Part shown: positions 6,545-14,087 of the stretch, piece after piece
How positions within the stretch are numbered: position 1 is the first letter of the stretch
Layout: each line of letters starts with the position of its first letter
NCBI GenBank assembly: GCA_021785795.1
Contig: JAJYEK010000090.1
Coordinates: 1 to 14,087, forward strand
Reading direction: 5' to 3'
Length of the DNA stretch: 14,087 bases
Source of the DNA: Pseudomonadota bacterium
GTDB lineage: Bacteria > Pseudomonadota > Gammaproteobacteria > Acidiferrobacterales > UBA6901
The notes under the pieces: generated by a model
Databases searched by the model: none
Told to the model about the DNA's origin: nothing
What the model saw: only the letters and a program-made list of their open reading frames with translations
Position numbers and translations under genes: made by a program

Positions 6545-7834
6545 TCAGGAAAGCAAATCCGAGAAAGGAAGGAACCGGACCGTTTGGCCATGGGCCACTC
6601 TTTGACACTCCGGCACCTCCACCAGTCCCTCCGCCCAGGTGGCGGAACTGAGCACTGCCGAACCCTGGTTGGGATAGATCTCTGCGATGGCGGCGCCATC
6701 CTCTGTCGAACGCAGCCGCGCGCGCAAATACTCCCGGCGCTTTTTTTCCCCTGACCACTCAAAGCCCGCCACGACTGGGAAGCTTCGCGGCGCCGCATCC
6801 GCGCCACCGTGACCGCGCGCAACACCCTGACTACACAGAATGAAGGGACGCGCAAACAGGCAAAAGGTCACGAATGCCGACACGGGATTGCCCGGCAACC
6901 CCAAAAACGGGGTCGTGCCGATGCGTCCGAAAACAAATGGCTTGCCGGGCTTGATCGCCACCTGCATCAGATCGAGATTCCCCAGATCCCGGATAACCGC
7001 CTTGACGTGATCCTCCTCGCCAACGGAAACCCCGCCAGCAGCGATCACGACGTCTGCAGCCTCGGCTGCACGTTCCAGAACCTCTCGGGTTTGCCCCGCA
7101 TCGTCCGGTACCTGGCCGATATCAAGCCGCTCGCACCCTAATCCCTGAATCAGCCCTGACAGCGTGTAACGATTGGAATTGTAAATCTGGCCCGGACCCA
7201 GAGCCGCGCCCGGCTCAACCAGCTCGTTGCCCGTGCACACCAGCGCCACGCGCAGCCGCCGGAATACCGGCAGTCGAGCCAATCCCATGGAACCCGCAAG
7301 CCCGAGATCTGGGGCGCGCAGGCGCCTGCCGCGGCTAAGGAGGCAGGCGCCCACGGCGATGTCTTCGCCCTTGTGCCGAACGTTCACGCCGCACGTCACC
7401 GGACCTGTGATTACCACCGCTCCATCGGACTCGGTCCGGCAATGCTCCTGCATCACCACGGCGGCGGCACCGGACGGCAGCCAGGCCCCGGTGAATATGC
7501 GCGCCGCAGTGGCGGGCGCGAGCGGCCGCCCGACCTGGCCGGCTGCAATGCGCTGCGACACCCCAAGGCGAAGCTGGCCGGACTTTCCGCAATCGTGGCT
7601 TGTCAGGGCGTAACCATCCATGGCACTGCTATCTGCGCCGGGAACGTTTATGGGAGAGCATTGGTCCTCCGCGAGCACACGCCCCAACGCAGATTCCGTC
7701 GCCACGACCTCCGTTTCCACCATGGGCAGCGCGCGCACAACCAAGTGCCGTCGGGCCTGTTCAACGGAAAGGACAGGTGCCGAATCGAAATCGCTTGCGC
7801 CTGAAGCGGAGTACATGGTGGGTGACCCGCTCAT
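6545..7834 (-). CDS. moeA: Molybdopterin molybdenumtransferase MoeA
   Basis: A 429-residue enzyme that inserts molybdate into adenylylated molybdopterin in the cytoplasm. Family landmarks in order: VPGADSSAMDGYAL near residue 65-78, IFTGAWLPSGAAAVVMQE near 113-130, VCTGNELVEPG near 200-210, AAGGVSVGEEDHVKAV, KPGKPFVFG, LGLPGNPVSAFVTF, and a C-terminal beta domain. Length matches E. coli MoeA (about 410) with a short extra N-terminus. ATG 7834 is used, with a weak GAGG site. It sits 13 nt after moaB, and the moaC remnant begins 12 nt after its stop, so all three were one transcription unit. No damage seen. Confidence 0.95.
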   Translation of the reverse strand: MSGSPTMYSASGASDFDSAPVLSVEQARRHLVVRALPMVETEVVATESALGRVLAEDQCSPINVPGADSSAMDGYALTSHDCGKSGQLRLGVSQRIAAGQVGRPLAPATAARIFTGAWLPSGAAAVVMQEHCRTESDGAVVITGPVTCGVNVRHKGEDIAVGACLLSRGRRLRAPDLGLAGSMGLARLPVFRRLRVALVCTGNELVEPGAALGPGQIYNSNRYTLSGLIQGLGCERLDIGQVPDDAGQTREVLERAAEAADVVIAAGGVSVGEEDHVKAVIRDLGNLDLMQVAIKPGKPFVFGRIGTTPFLGLPGNPVSAFVTFCLFARPFILCSQGVARGHGGADAAPRSFPVVAGFEWSGEKKRREYLRARLRSTEDGAAIAEIYPNQGSAVLSSATWAEGLVEVPECQRVAHGQTVRFLPFSDLLS

Positions 7835-7847
7835 TCGGCCATGAGCC

Positions 7848-8381
7848 TCACGTTTCGAGCAACCGCGGCAGCATTTCCACGAGGTTGCACGGCCGATTTC
7901 GATAGTCGAGCTGATCCTTGATCAGGCGATCCCACGCGGTGCGGCAGGCTCCAGTGGAACCGGGAATGCAGAAGATGAACGTATCGCGCGCGATCCCGGC
8001 GAAGGCGCGCGACTGCAGCGTCGAGGTCCGGATCTCCTCGTAGGAGATGGCCCGGAACGTCTCGCCGAAACCCTCGATCACTTTGTCGAGCAATGGCCGG
8101 ATCGCCTCCGGTGTGCGGTCGCGCCCAGTGAGGCCTGTGCCGCCGGTGGTCAGAACCGCGTTGACTTTGTCGTCGGCAACCCAGCGCGATACGATCGCGC
8201 GCATCTGATAGATATCGTCGCGCATGATGGCTCGCTCGGCGAGCACATGCCCGGCAGCCTGCAGCCGCTCGATCAGCGCTTGCCCGGAGGTGTCGCTTTT
8301 CTCGTCACGGGTGTCGGAAATCGTTAATACCGCGATCCGTAACGGCACAAACGGTCGCTCCTTGTCACCCCCAGCATGCAT
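7848..8381 (-). CDS. moaB: Molybdopterin adenylyltransferase-family protein MoaB
   Basis: A 177-residue member of the MoaB/MogA family, closer to E. coli MoaB by its features: IAVLTISDTRDEKSDTSG at 16-33, TTGGTGLTGRDRTPEA at 78-93, EGFGETFRAISYEEIRTSTL and RTAWDRLIKDQLDYRNRPCN near the end. MogA-type enzymes adenylylate molybdopterin before MoeA inserts molybdenum. MoaB serves this role in some organisms and is dispensable in E. coli, so its exact role here is inferred from placement next to moeA. The ATG has AGGAGG six bases upstream, a strong site that also marks a fresh translation start after the decayed stretch behind the catalytic gene. Intact. Confidence 0.93.
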   Translation of the reverse strand: MHAGGDKERPFVPLRIAVLTISDTRDEKSDTSGQALIERLQAAGHVLAERAIMRDDIYQMRAIVSRWVADDKVNAVLTTGGTGLTGRDRTPEAIRPLLDKVIEGFGETFRAISYEEIRTSTLQSRAFAGIARDTFIFCIPGSTGACRTAWDRLIKDQLDYRNRPCNLVEMLPRLLET

Positions 8382-8398
8382 GGCTGCCTCCTGTATGA

Positions 8399-8667
8399 CT
8401 AAATTCGGCTGATCAGACGGGCCGCGATGCGCTGGGCCACCGCAAGGCGAAACTCACCCGCACCCCACCTCCAGCATCAATCAGTGCTGGCAACCCACCA
8501 ACGTCAAATTTGTAGGTTATGCCGACCGAGACCACCCAGGGGACTATTGCCTGCCGCAACCGTCGGCACCTTACTCATTGCAATGGCTATAGCCAAATAC
8601 GCTGAACGCGAAGCAGCGCGATGGCCAAGGCCGTGGGGTTCATTTTAGTGCTGGTGCTAGAGCGCAT
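8399..8667 (-). pseudogene. Decayed small membrane-protein gene between the reductase and moaB
   Basis: GGAGGA at 8674-8679 sits six bases before the ATG at 8667, an excellent start. The frame reads MRSSTSTKMNPTALAIALLRV and stops at 8587-8589 after 26 codons. A single missing base near 8598-8606 would continue it as SAYLAIAIAMSKVPTVAAGN, a membrane-like stretch that stops near 8514. Further open pieces in other frames (VVSVGITYKFDVGGLPALID; EFRLAVAQRIAARLI, ending at a TAG about 15 bp before the moaB start signal) suggest a longer ancestor. I do not recognise the family. Sulfur-reductase operons often carry a chaperone here, but nothing in this stretch looks like a TorD-type protein. It could also be a genuine 26-residue peptide. 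Confidence 0.35.
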
Positions 8668-8709
8668 GACGATTCCTCCGAGTTCTTGAGGCCCTACCTC
8701 ATCGCCGTG

Positions 8710-11700
8710 TTACACTTGGAGCTTCGGCGCCTTAAGGAAGCGGTCAGCCGGCGGCGTCGTTCTCTCCACCTTGACCCGGGTGTCGTAGTAGCACGCGCTT
8801 CCCCCTACCGGGTCTTCCATGCATGTACCCCAACCGTCCTTATCGGTCAGACTTGGATCAAGACGCATCACCGCGTTAAGCCGGGTATGGGTATTCAGGT
8901 ACCGATCGCCACGATAAGTCGTGCCATTGATGGTCCATTCCCCCGAGTTGTAATGCCAGCGTCCGAATGCCGCGGGAAAGGAAACTACACCTGGTCGTAC
9001 TCCCGGCATGATCTGGACCGGCGCTTTCAGCCCTCGCGGATAGGTGGCTGACCGCACGAGCACCCAGTCACCATCCTTCACCCCCAATTGTCGCGCGTCC
9101 ATCGGGTTGATTTCGGCGTAGGATTCCGGCATGAGCTCGACCAGCCATTTGTCGGCCCAGGTCCGGGATTTACTGTGGATGGGCTGCTTGTACGTGATCA
9201 GCGTAAACGGATAGTCCTTGGCACGATCCACGGAGTCGTACAGCGTTCCGTCGTGGAAACGGATGTCTTCATGCTTCGCGACCGGGGAGAAAAGTTCTCC
9301 AGTGAGCGCGTTATGCGTCGTGCCAACGATCGGATTGTAGATCTGGCACGGCAGCTTTTCCTGGCCGTACCGGTGGGTCATGACCTTGGGCACCGGGGTA
9401 GCCGGCACGTAACCCACGTCATAGTCCTCGAACCGGCCCCCGCGGCCCAATACATAGGCCACTTTTCGCCATTGCGCTTCGGTCAGCGCCCGGCCGTAGC
9501 GTGGCTTCCAGCGGGCAATAGATTTCCATTCGAGATCGGTGGACGCGTCGGGCACAGGACCCGTTTTTACCAGCGTTTTGCCGCGACGTTCGAGGTACGA
9601 CGGATAATAGGCGATGTTGGCCGCCATCTTGAGGTAGAAGTCTTCACGGGTATTGAGTTCTCCTCCTTCCATGAATGCATTTTTGCCGAACCCCGGTACA
9701 CCGAGTTTTTTCGCCACGTCGATCAGGAACTGCTCGACTGACATCGGTTCGCCATCCGGCGTCTTTGCTGTCAGAGGTTCCACGACGGGCTGCCGCACCC
9801 CAATCGCGGACATCGTATAGGTAGGCCATCCAGGCAACGCCCCCCACGCTTCCAGGTAACCCGTGTCCGGGACGATATAGTCCGCGTACGAAGACGTCTC
9901 GGAGATGAGAATGTCGCTTGCGATGAATAACGGCAGCTTCTTGAGGTCCTTGACGAGCCGGAACAGGGGCAGATTCTCATCAGGGTAGCCGCTCATCCCG
10001 GGTGGCGCCGACCATAACGGATTGCCTTCGTGCATCATCAGGATCTTGACAGGATAGGGATACTGATACCACGCGCCCGCAAACAGCTCCTGCCAGATGC
10101 CAAACCCGAACGGGTACCAGGGCCGCGGCGCGGGAAATGGACTCTTGCCCTGGGCCACCGCCTCCTTATATATCGAGGTGTCCTCGTAAAAACTTCCTTC
10201 CCGCGAGATCGTCACGCCTGCCGGCACGCGGCGCTTGGGTGCTGGCCACGTGTTGAGATTATAAGGGGCGCCCTTATATCCACCCATGAAGTCGGCCGGC
10301 GCGCCACCGGTTGCGGTCCCACCGACCCAATCCATGTTGCCAACCAGGAAGTTCAACGTCATGATGCCGCGCCCGGTATAAAACCCGTTGGTATGCTTTA
10401 CGGGACCGCGATAGAAGTCGGCCACCGCCCGGCGGCCATGGGCAGTGAACTCCCTCGCAAGACTGATGATGGTGGGTTCGGGCACGCCAGCGATCTGCGC
10501 ATACTCCGCAGAGGATTTGGACCGGGCCTCCTCCCAAAGCCATTGGAAACCCGTTCGGCACGGGATGCCATTCACCCTGATCGGCGCGGGCGACAGCGTC
10601 CCGCTAGGCCAGAGGCTGCCCGCCGAGCTGCGCTCGGCGGGAGCGGGTCTGCCGGAAGCGGCGTCGATGACCACCGGCGATGCCGCCGTCGGGCTCGATG
10701 CTCTGGCCAAACCTGCTGCCTCCGCCGTCAGAAACTTTCTGTGCAGCGGATGCTTGGGATCCTCAACCACCAGCCAGGTGGCATTGGTAAAATCAACTTC
10801 TCCCTTCCGCTTCGCAGCCGCGTGGCTTGGATAGGACAGAAATGGTGCATTGTACAGCTGGTTCTCCAAGATATGGCGGATCATCCCCATGACGATGCCG
10901 CTGTCGCCACCCGGCTTGACCTTCACGAACTGGTCGGCCCGTATCGCTCCGTTGGGCGCCCGGGCGTCCACCAGGACGAACTTCAGATCTCCACCGTTGA
11001 TGAATTGCAGATTCGCCGGATTTCCCCCCTTCGAGGAGGCGAGCGAAACCTTGCGGCTCAGCGTCTGCATCGGGAAGTTCGCCTGGTAGATATTCGCGCC
11101 AAACCAGATGATAAAGTCGGCGTTGATAATATCCGGCTTTACCATGTTGGTTTTCCCGTCCAGTGACTGGCGCGTCGCTACGTGGTGACTCAGTTCGCAG
11201 ATACTGACGTGTGGGATGGCGTTGACCGATCCGAAGGCATTCGCAAAGCGCGTGAGAAAGGTCGACTGTCCCGGCTCAGCCCGCCCCCAGAACATGGTAA
11301 ACTGATTGGTAATGGGTCCGAGATCCGGGTGTTTGGGATCCACCGGCGTGTTCGGGCCTCGCCCCTCTTTCCACAGGTCCTTGAACCCTTCCACGTAACG
11401 GGTCTCCTCCCCGGCCACGTCCTTGAACAGATGGCCGCCGTTCGTGACCTCATCGATCAACTGGGTCCAGCTGATGGTCTTCCACTTATTCGACCCTCTG
11501 GGTCCCACCCGTTTTAACGGGAAAAACACGCGATTGCGGTCATACAGCGACTGGCGGCCCGCTTGGCCGCGTGCGCACAAGGAGTGGGCTTCCCGGAATT
11601 TAAGCGATTCCTCCACCGGCGTGCTGTACGTCAAGTGCGGTTCGGTCGTGTTGGGGTGATAGGGGTTTCCGTCGAGCTTCATCAGCACGCCGTTGAACAC

Positions 11701-11925
11701 GCGCGCCTCGATACCGCAATCGCTGCGGCATTGGCGACACACGCTGTAACGCACTTCGACGTTCTTCCACAATTCAGTGCGCATCGGGTAGGCATAAACC
11801 CCCTCGCGATGAAAGAGACCTGGCAACCAGGGCCATGAACCCCAGAGCGCAGCAATACCGCTTCCAGCCGCAACGCTGCCCAGCATGAAGGTCCTGCGGG
11901 AGACTTTTTGCTCTAATATGCTCAT
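8710..11925 (-). CDS. Molybdopterin oxidoreductase catalytic subunit (polysulfide/sulfur/tetrathionate reductase group)
   Basis: A 1071-residue DMSO-reductase-family enzyme. It opens with a Tat signal (KVSRRTFMLG at 7-16, then a hydrophobic stretch), so it acts in the periplasm. An N-terminal 4Fe-4S site is C63-x2-C66-x3-C70...C117 (SLCARGQAG), followed by the LKRVGPRG region. The likely molybdenum ligand is Cys243 in HVSICELSHH. GNMDWVGG, the MMHEGNPLWS region and a C-terminal molydopterin-dinucleotide domain (YKQPIHSKSR..., DARQLGVKDGDWV) follow. The CxRGQAG form and the length of over 1000 residues place it near TtrA/SreA/PsrA; the exact substrate cannot be read from sequence. ATG 11925 has AGGAGGA upstream and lies one base after the NrfD-gene stop (TGACATG). 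Residues about 403-448 form an Ala/Ser/Pro/Gly-rich insertion. Intact. Confidence 0.93.
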   Translation of the reverse strand: MSILEQKVSRRTFMLGSVAAGSGIAALWGSWPWLPGLFHREGVYAYPMRTELWKNVEVRYSVCRQCRSDCGIEARVFNGVLMKLDGNPYHPNTTEPHLTYSTPVEESLKFREAHSLCARGQAGRQSLYDRNRVFFPLKRVGPRGSNKWKTISWTQLIDEVTNGGHLFKDVAGEETRYVEGFKDLWKEGRGPNTPVDPKHPDLGPITNQFTMFWGRAEPGQSTFLTRFANAFGSVNAIPHVSICELSHHVATRQSLDGKTNMVKPDIINADFIIWFGANIYQANFPMQTLSRKVSLASSKGGNPANLQFINGGDLKFVLVDARAPNGAIRADQFVKVKPGGDSGIVMGMIRHILENQLYNAPFLSYPSHAAAKRKGEVDFTNATWLVVEDPKHPLHRKFLTAEAAGLARASSPTAASPVVIDAASGRPAPAERSSAGSLWPSGTLSPAPIRVNGIPCRTGFQWLWEEARSKSSAEYAQIAGVPEPTIISLAREFTAHGRRAVADFYRGPVKHTNGFYTGRGIMTLNFLVGNMDWVGGTATGGAPADFMGGYKGAPYNLNTWPAPKRRVPAGVTISREGSFYEDTSIYKEAVAQGKSPFPAPRPWYPFGFGIWQELFAGAWYQYPYPVKILMMHEGNPLWSAPPGMSGYPDENLPLFRLVKDLKKLPLFIASDILISETSSYADYIVPDTGYLEAWGALPGWPTYTMSAIGVRQPVVEPLTAKTPDGEPMSVEQFLIDVAKKLGVPGFGKNAFMEGGELNTREDFYLKMAANIAYYPSYLERRGKTLVKTGPVPDASTDLEWKSIARWKPRYGRALTEAQWRKVAYVLGRGGRFEDYDVGYVPATPVPKVMTHRYGQEKLPCQIYNPIVGTTHNALTGELFSPVAKHEDIRFHDGTLYDSVDRAKDYPFTLITYKQPIHSKSRTWADKWLVELMPESYAEINPMDARQLGVKDGDWVLVRSATYPRGLKAPVQIMPGVRPGVVSFPAAFGRWHYNSGEWTINGTTYRGDRYLNTHTRLNAVMRLDPSLTDKDGWGTCMEDPVGGSACYYDTRVKVERTTPPADRFLKAPKLQV

Positions 11926-11926
11926 G

Positions 11927-13141
11927 TCACGCTTCCTCCTTCATTGACCCAGACTCAATGGCGGCAGACTGCGGGCTATCACCACCGCCCTGACCTGACC
12001 AGACCAACACCCAGCCTTTGTCCCAGGGCAGCAGCAACAGCGCCAACACGATCAGCAGCGCCATGATGCCCACAATTCCGATCGCGACCTGAATGCTGTC
12101 CATGCCGAACACCGGGAGCGCATACCGCACCAAGCCCTGCGACACCTTGGGCTGCAATTCCCCGCCGATCACCGTATCAAATCGCATGGCAAAGACGCTC
12201 ACCAGCACCAGAAGTGCCGTCACGCTCGCCCCCCAGGACGAGCGGCGCACGGCCCCGAAAAACGTCATCACCATGGCCACCACCAGAAGGCCCAGTTGGA
12301 GCCCCAGGTACATGAACGCGAGCGGTCCGCCCGGGAAAAAAATCTGACTAAATCCCCGGAACACCGGAGCGGAGGTATAGGCAGAAACCCCGGAATTCAC
12401 GACGTCTACGATGTCAAGGAACAGATCGACGAAGATCATCCACATCAGCACTCTCATCAACCCGTCGACGATGCCGCTATCCACTTTCCCAGTCCCCACA
12501 CCGCCTTCGATGATCACGTAGGCCAGTATCATCAGGGCGATACCGGACACGATCGCCGAGACGATAAACATTGGCATCATTAAAGGGTTGCTCCACAGCG
12601 GGCGCGCCTTGATCGCTCCGAACACGAAGCCGACGTAGCCGTGGAAAGCAAAAGCAAGCAAGATGCCGATGATCGATAAAATGACGAGTATTCCGTGGTC
12701 CCGATGCTGCGAGGCTTCGGAGGTGTCGCGCGACCCCAGGGTCAGAAACTTATGCCACGCTTTGCGCCAGCCGTGTGCGTATTCGGCCAAAAATATGTTG
12801 TCGAGGCGGAATATATAGTAGATTTCGGCCACTACCAGCACCATGTACGCCGTCCAGATCACGATGAACAAGCCGAGTGGAGAGTAGGGGATATGATCCC
12901 GCGTATAGAGCTCCCAGAATCGCGATCTCTGTACCGCCTCCGACAGCGGTCCGAGCGGAGCACCAATCAGGAATACCAAGGTCATGATCGCGCTCAGTCT
13001 CGTGAGCGGTTCGAATTTCTTCAGGCCGAAAACCTTCGATAGCGATCCCACGATGAAGGATCCCGCAACCAAACCGGAAAGGAACGGATAGATGACCAGC
13101 GGCAATCCCCAGTAGATGTGTTCAAGGCCTAGCATGCGCAT
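11927..13141 (-). CDS. NrfD/PsrC-type membrane subunit of the reductase
   Basis: A 404-residue integral membrane protein with about nine predicted helices (roughly 7-33, 47-68, 88-111, 150-176, 187-211, 226-249, 271-296, 303-320, 350-371). HIYWGLPLVIYPFLSGLVAG at the start and MRFDTVIGGELQPK at 319-332 are typical of the NrfD/PsrC family. Such subunits anchor the periplasmic enzyme and exchange electrons with quinone; they carry no heme. It lies between the 4Fe-4S gene (19-nt gap) and the catalytic gene (one base), so the three form one complex. The start at 13141 has GGAGGA upstream; ATG 13135 is an alternative. The C-terminal 25 residues are polar. Longer than a typical PsrC or TtrC (about 320-340). 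Confidence 0.92.
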   Translation of the reverse strand: MRMLGLEHIYWGLPLVIYPFLSGLVAGSFIVGSLSKVFGLKKFEPLTRLSAIMTLVFLIGAPLGPLSEAVQRSRFWELYTRDHIPYSPLGLFIVIWTAYMVLVVAEIYYIFRLDNIFLAEYAHGWRKAWHKFLTLGSRDTSEASQHRDHGILVILSIIGILLAFAFHGYVGFVFGAIKARPLWSNPLMMPMFIVSAIVSGIALMILAYVIIEGGVGTGKVDSGIVDGLMRVLMWMIFVDLFLDIVDVVNSGVSAYTSAPVFRGFSQIFFPGGPLAFMYLGLQLGLLVVAMVMTFFGAVRRSSWGASVTALLVLVSVFAMRFDTVIGGELQPKVSQGLVRYALPVFGMDSIQVAIGIVGIMALLIVLALLLLPWDKGWVLVWSGQGGGDSPQSAAIESGSMKEEA

Positions 13142-13159
13142 GATGGCGTCTCCTCCGTA

Positions 13160-14087
13160 TCAGATCTCGTCGTCCACATCGGCGACCCGGCTGTTGTTGG
13201 CGTTGCTCGTATAGGGGTACACCATCCGCTGGACATTCGGGTCGGGGTCGGTCGTGATCTCGCCGCTCATGCCGATGTAGAACACGTGCGGCTTGGTCCC
13301 GTACTCCGGGTGACGGACGACGCGCGGGTAGTGCGCCAGCAATTGGGAAACCTCGCTGTTGGGATCGTTGAAATCTCCGAACACCCGCGCCCGACCCACG
13401 CAGGTGGTCACGCACGCGGGCAACAGTCCCGCATCGACGCGCTCGACGCAAAACGTGCATTTATCGGCAGTATGCGACACCGGATCGAGATAGCGGGCGT
13501 CGTAGGGGCAGGCGTTAACACAGGTGCCGCAGCCGATGCACAGGCGGTGGTCGACCAGCACAATGCCGTCCTGGCGCTTGAACGTGGCCTTGACAGGGCA
13601 CACTTCCACGCACGGCGGGTCATCGCAATGGTTGCAGATTTTCGGGACTGCCATGACCCGCACTTCCTGGCGGTAGCGCTGACCGTTATCTAGGACGACA
13701 TCGCCGTTCGGATCCGGCACCGTATCTCCGGTCTGATACACGTCCACCCACGTGCGGAACGTACCGAGCGCCACATTGTTCTCGGACTTGCACCCCACGA
13801 CACACGCCTGGCACCCCACGCATTTGCGCACATCGATTACCATTCCCCAATGATGCTTGGGATGACTTTTCGGTATGCGGTCGAACCGGTCATGATAGAT
13901 AGGCAGATTGTTCGGATTGAGAACCGTGCCCCAGTCGTCCCAGCCGTCTTTGGTTTTCAGGCGCGGATTGTTCCATCCCTCCCAGCTCGGGTTCTCCGCG
14001 GGATTGACGCCGGTCTTTCCCGAAAGCCAGTAGAGCCCACTGTCGGCCGGCGGATCCTCCGCTGTTCCGCCTCTCGGACTCCTTGTG
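13160..14087 (-). CDS. Four-cluster 4Fe-4S electron-transfer subunit of the reductase (5' end outside the window)
   Basis: A PsrB/TtrB/DmsB-type ferredoxin subunit. It has sixteen cluster cysteines in four groups: CVGCQACVVGCKSEN, CNHCDDPPCVEVCP, CIGCGTCVNACPYDA and CTFCVERVDAGLLPACVTTC. It would pass electrons between the quinone-linked membrane subunit and the molybdenum subunit. An ATG at 13843 could start a 227-residue version, but the frame stays open for 81 further codons to the window edge without a stop. The residues just before that ATG (KSHPKHHWG, leading into MVIDVRKCVGC) look like normal protein; family members commonly read WGMVIDxxKCxGC. So the ATG is internal and the gene is partial here. 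The visible N-terminal part is rich in Trp, Asn, Pro and Gly. Confidence 0.92.
   Translation of the reverse strand, partial: TRSPRGGTAEDPPADSGLYWLSGKTGVNPAENPSWEGWNNPRLKTKDGWDDWGTVLNPNNLPIYHDRFDRIPKSHPKHHWGMVIDVRKCVGCQACVVGCKSENNVALGTFRTWVDVYQTGDTVPDPNGDVVLDNGQRYRQEVRVMAVPKICNHCDDPPCVEVCPVKATFKRQDGIVLVDHRLCIGCGTCVNACPYDARYLDPVSHTADKCTFCVERVDAGLLPACVTTCVGRARVFGDFNDPNSEVSQLLAHYPRVVRHPEYGTKPHVFYIGMSGEITTDPDPNVQRMVYPYTSNANNSRVADVDDEI

Noticed and set aside
10030..11166. 378-codon plus-strand open frame opposite the reductase catalytic gene
   Set aside because: The minus-strand gene has a Tat signal, an iron-sulfur motif and a full molybdoenzyme fold over the same bases; the plus-strand translation shows no domain and no good start signal.
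1..14087. CRISPR arrays, tRNA or rRNA genes
   Set aside because: No regularly spaced direct repeats and no recognisable tRNA cloverleaf or rRNA sequence were seen on either strand.

Overview
This window holds the end of an anaerobic respiratory molybdoenzyme operon, its private cofactor and export genes, and an insertion-sequence-scarred boundary. Almost everything real from about 3.2 kb to the right edge is on the minus strand. Gene content (a Tat-exported molybdopterin reductase with 4Fe-4S and NrfD partners) suggests a chemolithotrophic or sulfur-metabolising proteobacterium. The combination resembles what is known from acidophilic sulfur oxidisers, but the sequence does not fix the taxon.

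Layout. Positions 1-1640: a 26-nt perfect palindrome, one small DUF1640-like gene (+), one small membrane-protein gene (-), and long GC-rich stretches without a convincing gene. Positions 1641-3187: an IS4-family element with 26-bp imperfect inverted repeats. Its transposase carries two compensating one-base frameshifts that remove the first catalytic Asp from the full-length frame. Positions 3205-3423: the first ~60 codons of an ABC-transporter ATPase, cut short close to the IS. Positions 3535-13141 and on to the edge: the molybdoenzyme locus.

The locus, in transcription order (right to left), is: 4Fe-4S electron-transfer subunit (its 5' end lies beyond the window), NrfD/PsrC-type membrane subunit, 1071-residue Tat-exported catalytic subunit of the polysulfide/sulfur/tetrathionate reductase group, a short decayed stretch, moaB, moeA, moaC, thiF/moeB, moaD, moaE, tatA and moaA. 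The three enzyme subunits would carry electrons between the quinone pool and a periplasmic sulfur-compound site. The moa/moe genes would make its molybdopterin, and the extra TatA would help export the folded enzyme.

The most notable observation is that the cofactor cassette is decaying in specific places. moaC has two one-base frameshifts, an in-frame loss of about 8 residues in a conserved helix, and altered active-site residues. moaE has collapsed to about 130 bp, with its first ~17 codons joined out of frame to its last ~30 codons. MoaA, MoaB, MoaD, MoeA and MoeB look intact, so the host should depend on moaC and moaE copies elsewhere. Neither remnant would be visible in a simple ORF list.
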